Positions 15,986 through 25,051 of a stretch of 64,000 nt of DNA are shown here, piece after piece. The stretch is taken from the NCBI RefSeq assembly GCF_016907955.1, contig NZ_JAFBCX010000001.1, positions 1,116,001 to 1,180,000 on the forward strand, in the 5' to 3' direction. Below the pieces are notes generated by a model, which worked only from the letters and a program-made list of their open reading frames with translations, had not been told where the DNA came from and did not search any database. The position numbers and the translations under genes were made by a program. Source of the stretch: Lentzea nigeriaca. Lineage in GTDB: Bacteria; Actinomycetota; Actinomycetes; Mycobacteriales; Pseudonocardiaceae. Position 1 is the first letter of the stretch. Each line of letters opens with the position of its first letter.

Positions 15986-18240
15986 GACAGGTACTCCTTC
16001 AGGTGCTGGCCGGTCAGGGTGGCCGGGTTCGCGACGAGATCGCCCGGCGTGCCGGTGAAGACGACCTGGCCGCCGTCGTGGCCCGCGCCGGGACCCATGT
16101 CGATGATCCAGTCCGCGTGCGCCATCACGGCCAGGTGGTGTTCGATCACGATGACCGTGTTGCCGGCGTCGATCAGCTGGTCGAGCAGGCCGAGCAGCTG
16201 GTCGACGTCCGCGAGGTGCAGGCCGGACGTCGGCTCGTCGAGCACATAGGTCGAGGCCTTCTCCGCCATGTGGATGGCGAGCTTGAGCCGTTGCCGTTCA
16301 CCGCCGGACAACGTGGTGAGCGGCTGGCCCAGCGACAGGTAGGCCAGGCCGACGTCGTGCAGGCGGCGCAGGACGGCGTGGGCCTGGCCGGACGGGAAGA
16401 ACTCGCACGCCTCGGCGACGGACATGCCGAGCACCTCGCTGATGTTCTTGCCTCGCAACGTGTAGCGCAGCACCTCGGGCGTGAAGCGCTTGCCCTCGCA
16501 CTTCTCGCAGACCGTCGCGACGCCTGCCATCATCGCCAGGTCGGTGTAGACGAGGCCGATGCCCTTGCAGTGCGGGCAGGCGCCTTCGGAGTTCGCGCTG
16601 AACAACGCCGCCTTCACGCCGTTGGCCTTGGCGAAGGCCGTGCGGACCGAGTCGAGGAGACCGGTGTAGGTGGCGGGGTTGGACCGGCGCGACCCGCGGA
16701 TCGCCGCCTGGTCGACCGTCACCACGTCCGGGCGGCCGCGCAGCGAACCGTGGATCAGCGACGACTTGCCGGACCCGGCGACGCCCGTGACGACGGTCAG
16801 CACCCCGAGCGGGATGTCGACCGAGACGTCCTTCAGGTTGTTCTGCCTGGCACCCTCGATCGTCAGGAAACCCTTGGGGGAACGGAACTGCGGCCGCAGC
16901 TTCGCCCGGTGGTCGAGGTGCCGCCCCGTCAACGTGCCGGAGGCCCGCAACCCGGCCACGTCACCGGAGTAGCAGACGTGGCCGCCGTTGACCCCGGCGC
17001 CGGGGCCGAGGTCGACGACGTGGTCGGCGATCTCGATCGTTTCCGGCTTGTGCTCGACGACGAGGACGGTGTTCCCCTTGTCGCGCAGGCGGAGCAGCAG
17101 GTTGTTCATCCGCTGGATGTCGTGGGGGTGCAGGCCGACGGTCGGCTCGTCGAACACGTAGGTGATGTCGGTGAGCGACGATCCCAGGTGCCGCACCATC
17201 TTCACGCGCTGCGACTCGCCGCCGGACAGCGTGGCGGACTCGCGGTCGAGCGAGAGGTAGCCGAGACCGATCTCGACCAGCGAGTCGAGCGTGTCCCGCA
17301 GGGTCGCGAGCAGCGGTGCGACGGACGGGTCGTCGATCGAGTGCGCGAACCGCGCCAGGTCGCTGATCTGCATCGCGCAGCAGTCGGCGATGGTGACGCC
17401 GCGGATCTTCGAGCTGAGGGCGGCGGGGTTCAGCCGGGCGCCGCGGCAGTCGGGGCAGGTCGTGAACGTGACCGCGCGGTCGACGAACGCCCGGATGTGC
17501 GGCTGCATCGACTCGCGGTCCTTGCCGAGGATCGTGCGTTGCAGCTTGGGGATCAGGCCGTCGTAGGTGACGTTGGTGCCGCCGACGTTCAGCTTCGTCG
17601 TCGGCTTGTGGAGGAAGTCGTGCAGTTCCTGCTCGGTGAACTGCGCGATCGGCTTGTCGGGGGAGTAGAGGCCGGACTTGGCGAACACCTGCCAGTACCA
17701 GGTGCCGACGCCGTAGTTAGGTGCGTCGATCGCGCCCTCGTTGAGCGACTTGCTCTTGTCGACGATCGCGTCCACGTCGATGGTGGTGACCTTGCCCAGG
17801 CCCTCGCAGGCCGGGCACATGCCCTCCGGCAGGTTGAAGCTGAACGCGCCGGACGTGCCGACGTGCGGCTCGCCCAGGCGGCTGAAGACGATCCGGAGCA
17901 TGGTGTGCGCGTCGGTGGCAGTGCCGACCGTGGAACGGGAGTTCGCGCCCATCCGTTCCTGGTCGACGATGATCGCTGCGCTCAGGTTGTGCAGCGCGTC
18001 CACGTCCGGCCGCCCGATCGACGGCATGAACGACTGCAGGAACGCGGTGTAGGTCTCGTTGATCATGCGCTGCGACTCGGCCGCGATCGTGCCGAAGACC
18101 AGCGAGGACTTGCCTGAGCCGGACACGCCGGTGAAGACGGTCAGACGGCGTTTGGGGACGTCGAGCGACACGTTCGCGAGGTTGTTCTCCCTGGCCCCGC
18201 GGACCTGGATCACGTCGTGGCTGTCGGCGACAGCATTCAT
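15982..18240 (-). CDS. UvrA-like ABC ATPase (UvrA2/DrrC type)
   Basis: 752 aa, shorter than true UvrA (~950). Two ABC modules: Walker A GVSGSGKSSL (~43) and GVAGSGKSSL (~480), signatures LSGGESQRVKMVRH and LSGGERQRLKLAIH, and zinc-finger-like CPACEGLGK, CPDCRGARL and CPHCKGIG sets. It lacks most of the UvrB-binding insertion of UvrA, as in the UvrA2/DrrC class linked to resistance against DNA-binding drugs. First gene of a two-gene operon with the siderophore-interacting protein; divergent from a TetR gene. Confidence 0.9.
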   Translation of the reverse strand: MNAVADSHDVIQVRGARENNLANVSLDVPKRRLTVFTGVSGSGKSSLVFGTIAAESQRMINETYTAFLQSFMPSIGRPDVDALHNLSAAIIVDQERMGANSRSTVGTATDAHTMLRIVFSRLGEPHVGTSGAFSFNLPEGMCPACEGLGKVTTIDVDAIVDKSKSLNEGAIDAPNYGVGTWYWQVFAKSGLYSPDKPIAQFTEQELHDFLHKPTTKLNVGGTNVTYDGLIPKLQRTILGKDRESMQPHIRAFVDRAVTFTTCPDCRGARLNPAALSSKIRGVTIADCCAMQISDLARFAHSIDDPSVAPLLATLRDTLDSLVEIGLGYLSLDRESATLSGGESQRVKMVRHLGSSLTDITYVFDEPTVGLHPHDIQRMNNLLLRLRDKGNTVLVVEHKPETIEIADHVVDLGPGAGVNGGHVCYSGDVAGLRASGTLTGRHLDHRAKLRPQFRSPKGFLTIEGARQNNLKDVSVDIPLGVLTVVTGVAGSGKSSLIHGSLRGRPDVVTVDQAAIRGSRRSNPATYTGLLDSVRTAFAKANGVKAALFSANSEGACPHCKGIGLVYTDLAMMAGVATVCEKCEGKRFTPEVLRYTLRGKNISEVLGMSVAEACEFFPSGQAHAVLRRLHDVGLAYLSLGQPLTTLSGGERQRLKLAIHMAEKASTYVLDEPTSGLHLADVDQLLGLLDQLIDAGNTVIVIEHHLAVMAHADWIIDMGPGAGHDGGQVVFTGTPGDLVANPATLTGQHLKEYLS

Positions 18241-18264
18241 CGCGGCTTCTCACCCCAGTTGATT

Positions 18265-18311
18265 CTTTATGCCGTAAAGTATTGGCCAACGAGGTTACTT
18301 TACGTCGTAAG
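18265..18311. promoter_or_regulatory. Inverted repeat between UvrA-like and TetR genes
   Basis: Arms 18265-18281 and 18296-18311 are imperfect inverted copies (GTAAAGTA and TACTTTAC cores). They lie in the short divergent gap and can cover both promoters; likely the TetR operator by position only. Confidence 0.6.
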
Positions 18312-18322
18312 GAGTCGCAACC

Positions 18323-19096
18323 GTGGTCGTCTACGCAGGTCAGGGCGACCCGCGCCGGTCCATCGAGCTGCTCTGGCGCGGGTCCGTCACGGAGAACCGC
18401 CCCGGTCCGAAGCCCGGCCTGAGCGTGGACGCGATCGTCGACGCGGGCATCGCCGTCGCCGACGAGCAGGGCCTCGCGTTCTCGATGCGCGCGGTGGGGG
18501 AGCGCCTCGGTCGCACCGCCATGGCGCTCTACACGTACGTGCCGGGCAAGAACGAGCTGGTCGACCTCATGTACGACCGCACGATGGCCGAACTGCCCAC
18601 GTCCTACCCGCTCGACGACGGGTGGCGCCCCGCTGTGACGCGGTGGGCGCACGACCTGTGGGAGTGCTACGGCCGCCATCCGTGGGTGCTGCAGGTGTCG
18701 CAGGCACGCCCGGTGCTCGGCCCGCACGAGTTCGCCGCGACCGAGGCCCTGGCGGCGATCCTGGTCTCCACCGGCCTGCCCGGCCGCCGGCTGCGCGGCA
18801 TCGTCGGCGCGATCAACTACTTCGTGCGCGGCGCCGCCCAGACCGTCGTCGAGGCCCGTGCCGCCGGTGGCGCGACCGGCGAGGCGGACGAGGAGTGGTG
18901 GTACGCGCGGTCTGCCGTGCTGCTGGAGATCGAGCCCGACCTCGCGAGGAAGTTCCCGATGCTGCACCTGCTGGAGTCCGACCGCGAACCGGTCGACCCC
19001 TCGCTGCCGTACCTGGAGAACGACGCGCTGGAGAACTTCCGCAACGGCCTGGGCGTCCTGCTCGACGGCATCGAGGGCGCTGTGACACAACCGTGA
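18323..19096 (+). CDS. TetR family regulator (TetR_C class)
   Basis: 257 aa. An N-terminal extension, then HTH (LSVDAIVDAGIAVADEQG, FSMRAVGERLGRTAMALYTYVPGKNELVDLMYD, ~32-85), and a TetR-type C-terminal ligand domain with GAINYFVRGAAQT. GTG start 18323 with GGAG 8 bases upstream. Divergent from the UvrA-like/SIP operon across an inverted repeat; by analogy to drug-resistance loci it probably represses that operon and responds to a small molecule. Confidence 0.9.
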   Translation: MVVYAGQGDPRRSIELLWRGSVTENRPGPKPGLSVDAIVDAGIAVADEQGLAFSMRAVGERLGRTAMALYTYVPGKNELVDLMYDRTMAELPTSYPLDDGWRPAVTRWAHDLWECYGRHPWVLQVSQARPVLGPHEFAATEALAAILVSTGLPGRRLRGIVGAINYFVRGAAQTVVEARAAGGATGEADEEWWYARSAVLLEIEPDLARKFPMLHLLESDREPVDPSLPYLENDALENFRNGLGVLLDGIEGAVTQP

Positions 19097-19142
19097 CACA
19101 GTCCGGACGTCCGGCGCACATAGGCCCTATGGGATCGCGTCC

Positions 19143-19517
19143 ATGGCGATCGTGTTCAGAGTCCTCGGTGCCGTGGTGCTCGCGATGGTGCTGACCGCGC
19201 CGGGCACGGCGGCCACCACACAGGTAGGGGAGTACCGGCCGGCCGTGATGAGGATGGAGTACGCGGTCGGCGACCTGACCGCGGTGGTCCATTCACCGCG
19301 CACACTCGTCGGGACGCGGCCGCTGGTGTTCCACCCCCGCGGGTACGACTACAAGGCGCAGTCGTTGGCGCAGCAGGGGTTCATCGTCGTGCTGGTGAGC
19401 GATCGGGCCGCGATGGGCAGGCACGTGGAGCTGTGGCGGCAGCTGAGCGGGGCCGAGGGGCCGCTGGCGGAACGGTTCCGCGGGTTCGCCGGCCACTTCT
19501 CTGTGGCAGAACCGTGA
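19143..19517 (+). CDS. Shrunken tandem paralogue of the downstream hydrolase
   Basis: 124 aa. Has a signal-peptide-like N-terminus (VLAMVLTAPGTAAT) almost copied from the next gene (FAMVLTAPHTTAAP). It then retains collinear pieces: RMEYAVGD, LTAVVHSPRTLVG, RGYDYKAQSLAQQGFIVVLVS, RHVELWRQLSGAEGPLAERFRGF. The segments between, and the whole half carrying the GHSRGG nucleophile, are absent. It is therefore not a functional hydrolase by this fold. Either a decaying duplicate shortened by in-frame deletions or a secreted non-catalytic derivative. The frame stays open, so a pseudogene label is not certain. Confidence 0.7.
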   Translation: MAIVFRVLGAVVLAMVLTAPGTAATTQVGEYRPAVMRMEYAVGDLTAVVHSPRTLVGTRPLVFHPRGYDYKAQSLAQQGFIVVLVSDRAAMGRHVELWRQLSGAEGPLAERFRGFAGHFSVAEP

Positions 19518-19562
19518 CACGACCCTCACAAGCCGCCCACATCCGCTCGTTTTGATCACGGC

Positions 19563-20615
19563 ATGGCACTCACGCCCCGCAAGATCGGTGCGGTGACGGC
19601 CGCCGTCGCGTTCGCGATGGTGCTGACCGCGCCGCACACCACCGCAGCCCCCGACCACGGCACCGGCGTCAGAAGGATCGAGTACTCGCTCGGTGATCGC
19701 GCCTTCCAGGTGCCCGGCTTTCACACCGAACCGGATGGTCCGGTCGCGGACCTCGAGCTCACCGCCGTCGTGCACGCGCCGCGCACCCTCATCGGCAAAA
19801 GGCCGGTGGTGCTGCTGGCGCACGGCTATTGGAAGCCGTGCCAGGACGACCAGTGGGTCTGGCCCTGCCCGAGCGCAGCCGCGTTCCCGAGCTACCGAGG
19901 GTACGACTACCTGGGAGAGGAGCTGGCGCGGCAGGGTTTCGTGGTCGTGTCGGTGAGCGCGAACGGCGTCAACGCCGGTGAGATGGGCCAGGCCGCGGAC
20001 ATCGCGCGAGCCGCGCTGATGAGCAAGCACCTCGAACTGCTGCGCGATCTCGACAACGGCAAGGGCCCGCTCGCCGAACGGCTCAAGGGCTTCCGCGACC
20101 ACCTCGACCTGACCAACGTCGGCACGCTCGGCCACTCGCGCGGCGGCCGCGGCGCCGTCTACCAGGCGGCGGACCAGCACAGCGCCGCACTGCCCGCCGG
20201 TGTGCGCATCAAGGCCGTGCTGCCGCTAGCGCCCGCCGAGTACTACGCGCCGGACCCCGAGGCCCCGGAGAACCTCGACTACCGGATCACGAAGATCCCG
20301 TTCGCGGTCATGACCGGCAGCTGCGACGGCGCGGTGAACGGCGGCTCGTACGTCGCCAACGCCAAGGGCCGCAACCTCGCGCCGATCCATGACGTGACCC
20401 CGAAGTACGCCAACCACAACTACTTCAACACCGAGTGGTCCTACGACAACGACAGCCGCTGTCCGGAGACCGGCCTCACCCCCGAACAGCAGCGGGAGGT
20501 CGCCACCACGTACATCCCGGCGTTCTTCCGGCAGTACCTGTACGGACTTCCGAACCCGATCGTCAGCCGCGGTTGTCCTGGCGTCGACGTCGTGACGCAT
20601 CAACCGATCGGCTAA
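19563..20615 (+). CDS. Secreted alpha/beta hydrolase (PAF-acetylhydrolase/dienelactone-like)
   Basis: 350 aa, secreted (signal ~1-28). Alpha/beta hydrolase with VVLLAHGYW (oxyanion side, ~80), nucleophile elbow LGHSRGGRG (Ser ~183) and late histidines near KYANHNYFN; PFAVMTGSCDGAV likely supplies the acid. Several Cys suggest extracellular disulfides. Ester substrate unknown. It follows its own truncated copy by 45 bases. A strong hairpin begins 28 bases after its stop. Confidence 0.85.
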   Translation: MALTPRKIGAVTAAVAFAMVLTAPHTTAAPDHGTGVRRIEYSLGDRAFQVPGFHTEPDGPVADLELTAVVHAPRTLIGKRPVVLLAHGYWKPCQDDQWVWPCPSAAAFPSYRGYDYLGEELARQGFVVVSVSANGVNAGEMGQAADIARAALMSKHLELLRDLDNGKGPLAERLKGFRDHLDLTNVGTLGHSRGGRGAVYQAADQHSAALPAGVRIKAVLPLAPAEYYAPDPEAPENLDYRITKIPFAVMTGSCDGAVNGGSYVANAKGRNLAPIHDVTPKYANHNYFNTEWSYDNDSRCPETGLTPEQQREVATTYIPAFFRQYLYGLPNPIVSRGCPGVDVVTHQPIG

Positions 20616-20643
20616 GCCACAACACGACTTTGGGTGGTCGCAT

Positions 20644-20681
20644 CCCCCTTCCTCCACTGCCAGGGTGGTGGTGGAAGGGGG
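20644..20681 (+). terminator. Hairpin that also covers the next gene's ribosome-binding site
   Basis: Arms 20644-20657 and 20668-20681 pair over 14 positions with one mismatch, loop of 10. No T run. The 3' arm is the purine-rich GGAAGGGGG that serves as SD for the ATG at 20689, so the structure may terminate the upstream transcript or mask initiation of the downstream gene. Confidence 0.6.
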
Positions 20682-20688
20682 AAATTCC

Positions 20689-22236
20689 ATGCTCAAAACC
20701 TCAGCGCTGCTCACAGCGGCGCTAGTAGTGCTGACCGCGTCACCCGCCACGGCGCACCCCGGCAGCGACTGGGCCGGGTGGCAGAAGGACCTGACCGGCT
20801 CCCGGCACAACGCCGCGGAGTGGCGCCTCGACCAGCACAACGTCGGCAAGCTCAAGCTCAAGTGGGCGTTCGCCTATCCGCTCGGTGAGATCAACCACGT
20901 CCGCAGCCAGCCGGCCGTCGTCGGCGACACGATCTACTTCGGCGGCCCGGACGGCAAGTTCTACGCCCGCAACGCCCGCACCGGCGCACCGAAGTGGGAG
21001 TTCACGCTCCCACCGGCCGCCCGGTACGCCTACAACTCCGACGGGCCGACTGTCAGCAACGGCAAGGTGTTCTTCGGCGACAGCGCGGGCAGGCTGTTCG
21101 CGCTCGACCAGCGGACGGGACAGCAGCGCTGGCGGGCGCAGATGGACGACACCATCGCGTCGATGGCCACCAGCTCGCCGATCGTCCACAACGGACTCGT
21201 GTACGTGGGGACGTCGAGCGGTGAGAACGTGCTGCCGCGCGACCACGCGTGCTGCACGTTCCGCGGTCACATCGACGCCTACGACATCGACACCGGCGCG
21301 CTGGTCTGGCGCCACTACACCGTGCCGGAACCGGTCGAGGTCGGCACGTGGCCCAACGGCGCCAAGCGGTTCGAGCCGTCGGGCGCCGGAGTGTGGAGCT
21401 CGCCGGTGATCGACCGCCGGACGGGCACGCTCTACGTCGGCACCGGCCAGAACTACACCGGCAAGGGCGGGCAGTTCGACTCGTTGCTCGCGCTCGACGC
21501 CCGCACCGGCGCGGTGAAGTGGGCCAACCAGGTCACCGACGCCGACACGTGGCGCGGGGCGTGCAACGATCCCGACCCCGAGGGGTACTGCCCCGGCCTG
21601 AAGGACAACACCAACCTCGACTACGACATCGGCTCGACACCGAACCTGTTCGAGGTCGACGGCCGCCAGCTCGTCGGCGTCGGCCAGAAGTCCGGTGTCT
21701 ACCACGTGTTCGACGCGAGGACCGGCCAGGTCGTGTGGCGGCGGCAGCTGGGCTCTCCGTGGCCGAGCGGTGGCATCGGCGGCATCCAGTGGGGAGCGAG
21801 CTACGACGGCAAGCGGCTCTACATCGCGACGTACATCGCCGATCCCGGCAAGCTCCTCGCGGTGGATCCCGCCACCGGCGCCGTGCTGTGGGAGACCCCG
21901 GCACCCGCCGACGGCTGCTCCACCGGCGGCGCGGCCGGTCAGCCGGGATGCGCGCCGGCGCACGGCGTTCCGGTGTCCAGCACGCCCGGCGTGGTGTGGC
22001 TGGGCGCGCAGGACGGCAAGTTCCGCGCGTACGACGCGAAGACCGGCAAGATCCTCTGGACCTACGACACCGTCCAGGACACGCAGGGCGTCAACGGGGT
22101 GATCGGGCGCGGTGGCGTCATCGCCGGTCCCGGCTCGGGTGCGGTGGTGTCGAACGGCATGGTCTACGTCCACTCGGGCCACTGGGCGGGCTACCCGAGC
22201 CCGTACGGGCGCGTGCTATTCGCGTTCGGGCTCTAG
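20689..22236 (+). CDS. Secreted PQQ-binding-like beta-propeller protein
   Basis: 515 aa, secreted (signal ~1-22, ATA cleavage). Repeated propeller blades with A-x-D/N-x-x-T-G-x-x-x-W docking motifs (NARTGAPKWEF, DQRTGQQRWRA, DARTGAVKWAN, DARTGQVVWRR, DPATGAVLWET, DAKTGKILWTY), typical of pyrrolo-quinoline quinone dehydrogenases and BamB-like folds. Adjacent cysteines in DHACCTF recall the vicinal disulfide of quinoprotein alcohol dehydrogenases. Could be a polyvinyl-alcohol-dehydrogenase-like enzyme, but PQQ use is not proven. ATG 20689 is chosen for its strong SD and correct signal peptide. Ends overlapping the convergent SARP gene. Confidence 0.85.
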   Translation: MLKTSALLTAALVVLTASPATAHPGSDWAGWQKDLTGSRHNAAEWRLDQHNVGKLKLKWAFAYPLGEINHVRSQPAVVGDTIYFGGPDGKFYARNARTGAPKWEFTLPPAARYAYNSDGPTVSNGKVFFGDSAGRLFALDQRTGQQRWRAQMDDTIASMATSSPIVHNGLVYVGTSSGENVLPRDHACCTFRGHIDAYDIDTGALVWRHYTVPEPVEVGTWPNGAKRFEPSGAGVWSSPVIDRRTGTLYVGTGQNYTGKGGQFDSLLALDARTGAVKWANQVTDADTWRGACNDPDPEGYCPGLKDNTNLDYDIGSTPNLFEVDGRQLVGVGQKSGVYHVFDARTGQVVWRRQLGSPWPSGGIGGIQWGASYDGKRLYIATYIADPGKLLAVDPATGAVLWETPAPADGCSTGGAAGQPGCAPAHGVPVSSTPGVVWLGAQDGKFRAYDAKTGKILWTYDTVQDTQGVNGVIGRGGVIAGPGSGAVVSNGMVYVHSGHWAGYPSPYGRVLFAFGL

Positions 22237-24825
22237 TTTCCGGCGCACGGAGTCGGCCGACAGGCCGGCTCCGCTGCGCAGCTCGAACGACTTCTGCCAG
22301 GCACGACGGGCCTGCTCGGCGTCACCTGCGGCGAGGTGGGAGTCGCCGAGCTGTTCGTAGGCGGCGGCTTCCAGCGGGAGGTCGCCGCCCACCCGGAAGT
22401 AGGCGGAGGACTGGGTGAACGCGTGCGCCGCGCGCTCGTAGTCGCCGAGGCCGTAGTAGCCGGTGCCGAGGTTGTCCCACGTCTCGCCCTGGCCGATGAT
22501 GTGGCCCATCGCCTCCCACATGGGCATGACGCGCTCGGCGTACTCGACGGCGGTGGCGTACTCGCCGATCCTGCCGTAGCCCCACGCCAGTCCGGTCAGC
22601 GCGTTGGCCTGGCCGTACTCGTCGCCGCACTCCTCGTACAACGCGAGGCCGCGCCGGGTGTACTCGAGCGCCTCGTCGATCCGGTCGTCCGGGCACAGCA
22701 TCGCGATGTTCAGCAGCACGCCCGCCTGGCCCGCCGGGTTGCCCTCGTACACCCCGAGCGCCTGTTCGAACACCGCCCTCGACTCGTCGAGCCTGCCCAT
22801 CCTGCCGAGGCCGCGGCCGAGGTTGATCAGCGTGCGGCCCAGCGCGTCGGTGTCGTCGAGGTGTTCCAGCGCGGCGATCGCGAGTTGTTGTGACGTCAGC
22901 AGATCGCCGTAGTGCGCCTGCCGGTCGAGGACGTCGGCGAGCGACCAGCCCATCAGCCACGTCTGCGTCGGGGTGCCGTGCGGCATCGCCGCCATCAGCG
23001 TCGGATGCTCGGCCATGAGCCACACCAGCGCTTCGTCGTGCGTGCTGAACCGCGTGACGATCACGCCTTCGGCCGGCTCCGGAGTGGACGGCCGGTGGCG
23101 GCTCGGCGTGAACACGACGGCCGCCTCGACGCTCGTGAGCGCGAGATGGTCGAGCAACCGGGTCAGCGCCTCGGCGCGTTCCTCCGGCAGAGCCAGCTCG
23201 GCCGCGTAGTCGCGCAGCAGGTCGTGGCACGTGAACCGGCCCGGCTCCGGCTCGTCGATCAGGTTCGCCCTGGCCAGTTCCGCGAGCAGCGCCTCGGTGT
23301 CCGGCAGTGCCAGGCCCGCGAGCGAAGCGGCGCCCGCGAGGCTGATGTCCGGGCCCGGCATCAGGCCGAGCAACCGGAACAGGCGCAGCGCCGGCGGGCT
23401 CAACGCCTTGCAGGAGTGGGAGAACACCGAACGCAGGTCGGCGGTGACGTCATCGTCGTCGGCGAACGCGTCGAGGTCGGCGAGCTCGTCCGCCAGCGCC
23501 GCCAGCGGGAACTCCGGCTGCGTCGCCGCCCGCGCCCCGGCCACCGCGAGCGCCAGCGGAAGACGCGCACAGCGGTGGACCACCGTGTCGACGGCTTCCG
23601 GTTCGGCTTGCGCGCGATCGCGGCCGATGCGGGACGCCAGCAGCTCACGTGCATCGTCGGGCGGCAGCAGGCCCAACGGCAGCGAACGGGCCCGGTGCGG
23701 GGGTTTCAGGGCGGTGCGGCTGGTGACCACCACGTGCGTGTTCGGCGTGCGCGGCAGCAACGGCTCGATCTGGTCGGCGTCGGTGGCGTTGTCCAGCAGC
23801 ATCAGCACCCGCTTGTCCGCGAGTGCGTCCCGCAGCAGCGCCGACTGCCCCGCCAGGTCGTGCGGCACCTTCGCACGCGGCACGTCGAGGGCCGACAGGA
23901 ACCGCAGCAGCGCGTCGCCGGGACTCAGCGCCGCACCGGACGGGCCGAAGCCGTGCAGGTTCACGTACAGCTGGCCGTCGGGGAACCGTTCCGCCGCCCG
24001 GTGTGCCCAGTGCACGGCGAGCGAGGTCTTGCCGACCCCGCCGGTGCCGGTGATCACGACGACGCCGTTCGGTGCCTGGTCCAGTTCGGCGAGCTCCAGC
24101 GCCCTGCCCGTGAACGGCTTGGGCGGAGCGGGCAGCTGCCGCGGCGCCGACGCGGTCTGCAACCGCCGGTGCAGGGTCACGAGGTGCCGCGAGGGTTCGG
24201 CGCCCAGCTCGGTCGCGAGACGAGCCCTGAGCACCTCGAAGTGCCTGATCGCGTCCGACGTGCGGCCGCTGCCGTGCAACGCCTCGATCAGCTGCGCGCC
24301 GATTCGTTCGTCCAACGGGCGTTCCGCGGCGAGCGCCCGCAACTCGGGCACCAGCGTCGCGTGCTCACCGTCGTTCAGCCGCGTGTCGACGTGGTCGAGC
24401 CGGGCGGCCAGCAGCTCGCCGGCGAAGTCCTGCCGCCGCTGCCGCGCCCACGGGGTGTCCAGTGTGGACAGCAGTTCGCTTTTCGCGAGCGCGAGGGCCT
24501 CCGCGGTCCGGCCGGCGCGCACGAGGTGGCGGAACAGGTGCAGGTCGATCTCCAGCGGGTCGACCCGCACCACGTACCCACCGGCCTCGCGCTCGACCAG
24601 GCCGGGCACCGTCTGCCGCAACCGGGTCAGCCACGTCTGCATCATCGCGCGGGCACGGGGCGGCGGCGCGTCACCCAGGACGCGCTCGACGAGCTCGTCG
24701 GCACCGACCACCTGACCGGCGTCGACGAGCAGCACACCGAGGAGGGCTCCCAGCCGTGTCGGACCGAACTCGGTCGCGCGGCCGTCCACCCACGCCGAGA
24801 CCCCGCCGAAGACCGTGAACCGCAC
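22216..24825 (-). CDS. AfsR/SARP-family regulator with NB-ARC and TPR domains
   Basis: 869 aa from GTG 24825 (VRFTVFGGVSAWVDG), the first credible start since the SARP fold begins there. Order: OmpR-like DNA-binding domain (~1-90), bacterial transcriptional activator domain (~95-240), NB-ARC ATPase with P-loop GTGGVGKTSLA (~275), LMLLDNATDADQI and CHDLLRDYA, then TPR repeats (~660-850). An ATP-driven one-component activator, usually of secondary metabolism. It sits divergent from a PP2C phosphatase, which may hint at phosphorylation control as with AfsR; that is inference. Confidence 0.92.
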   Translation of the reverse strand: MRFTVFGGVSAWVDGRATEFGPTRLGALLGVLLVDAGQVVGADELVERVLGDAPPPRARAMMQTWLTRLRQTVPGLVEREAGGYVVRVDPLEIDLHLFRHLVRAGRTAEALALAKSELLSTLDTPWARQRRQDFAGELLAARLDHVDTRLNDGEHATLVPELRALAAERPLDERIGAQLIEALHGSGRTSDAIRHFEVLRARLATELGAEPSRHLVTLHRRLQTASAPRQLPAPPKPFTGRALELAELDQAPNGVVVITGTGGVGKTSLAVHWAHRAAERFPDGQLYVNLHGFGPSGAALSPGDALLRFLSALDVPRAKVPHDLAGQSALLRDALADKRVLMLLDNATDADQIEPLLPRTPNTHVVVTSRTALKPPHRARSLPLGLLPPDDARELLASRIGRDRAQAEPEAVDTVVHRCARLPLALAVAGARAATQPEFPLAALADELADLDAFADDDDVTADLRSVFSHSCKALSPPALRLFRLLGLMPGPDISLAGAASLAGLALPDTEALLAELARANLIDEPEPGRFTCHDLLRDYAAELALPEERAEALTRLLDHLALTSVEAAVVFTPSRHRPSTPEPAEGVIVTRFSTHDEALVWLMAEHPTLMAAMPHGTPTQTWLMGWSLADVLDRQAHYGDLLTSQQLAIAALEHLDDTDALGRTLINLGRGLGRMGRLDESRAVFEQALGVYEGNPAGQAGVLLNIAMLCPDDRIDEALEYTRRGLALYEECGDEYGQANALTGLAWGYGRIGEYATAVEYAERVMPMWEAMGHIIGQGETWDNLGTGYYGLGDYERAAHAFTQSSAYFRVGGDLPLEAAAYEQLGDSHLAAGDAEQARRAWQKSFELRSGAGLSADSVRRKLEPERE

Positions 24826-25051
24826 GATGATCACCGTAGTCGGGGCTGTCTCGGGATTCACGACACCGTCACAAAAGAAAGCCTTCTCGCAGTTCGTGGT
24901 GGTGTCCTTACTCACCCCGCGTAAACTTGTGTGACGGAGAGTGCTCGCTTCCCTGGGTTTCGTCGGGCAGCGAAATTCTAGAGCGTTTCTCAGGGTGCTG
25001 ACAGCAGACTCCAAGGCACGCGTGGCTCAGTGGAGTGAGGGAGGCCCGCCA

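Noticed and set aside
16003-18117. Long plus-strand frame opposite the UvrA-like gene
   Set aside because: Antisense shadow; the minus strand carries full ABC motifs.
22912-24924. 670-codon plus-strand frame opposite the SARP gene
   Set aside because: Low-complexity Arg/Gln-rich translation; the SARP on the other strand has complete domains.
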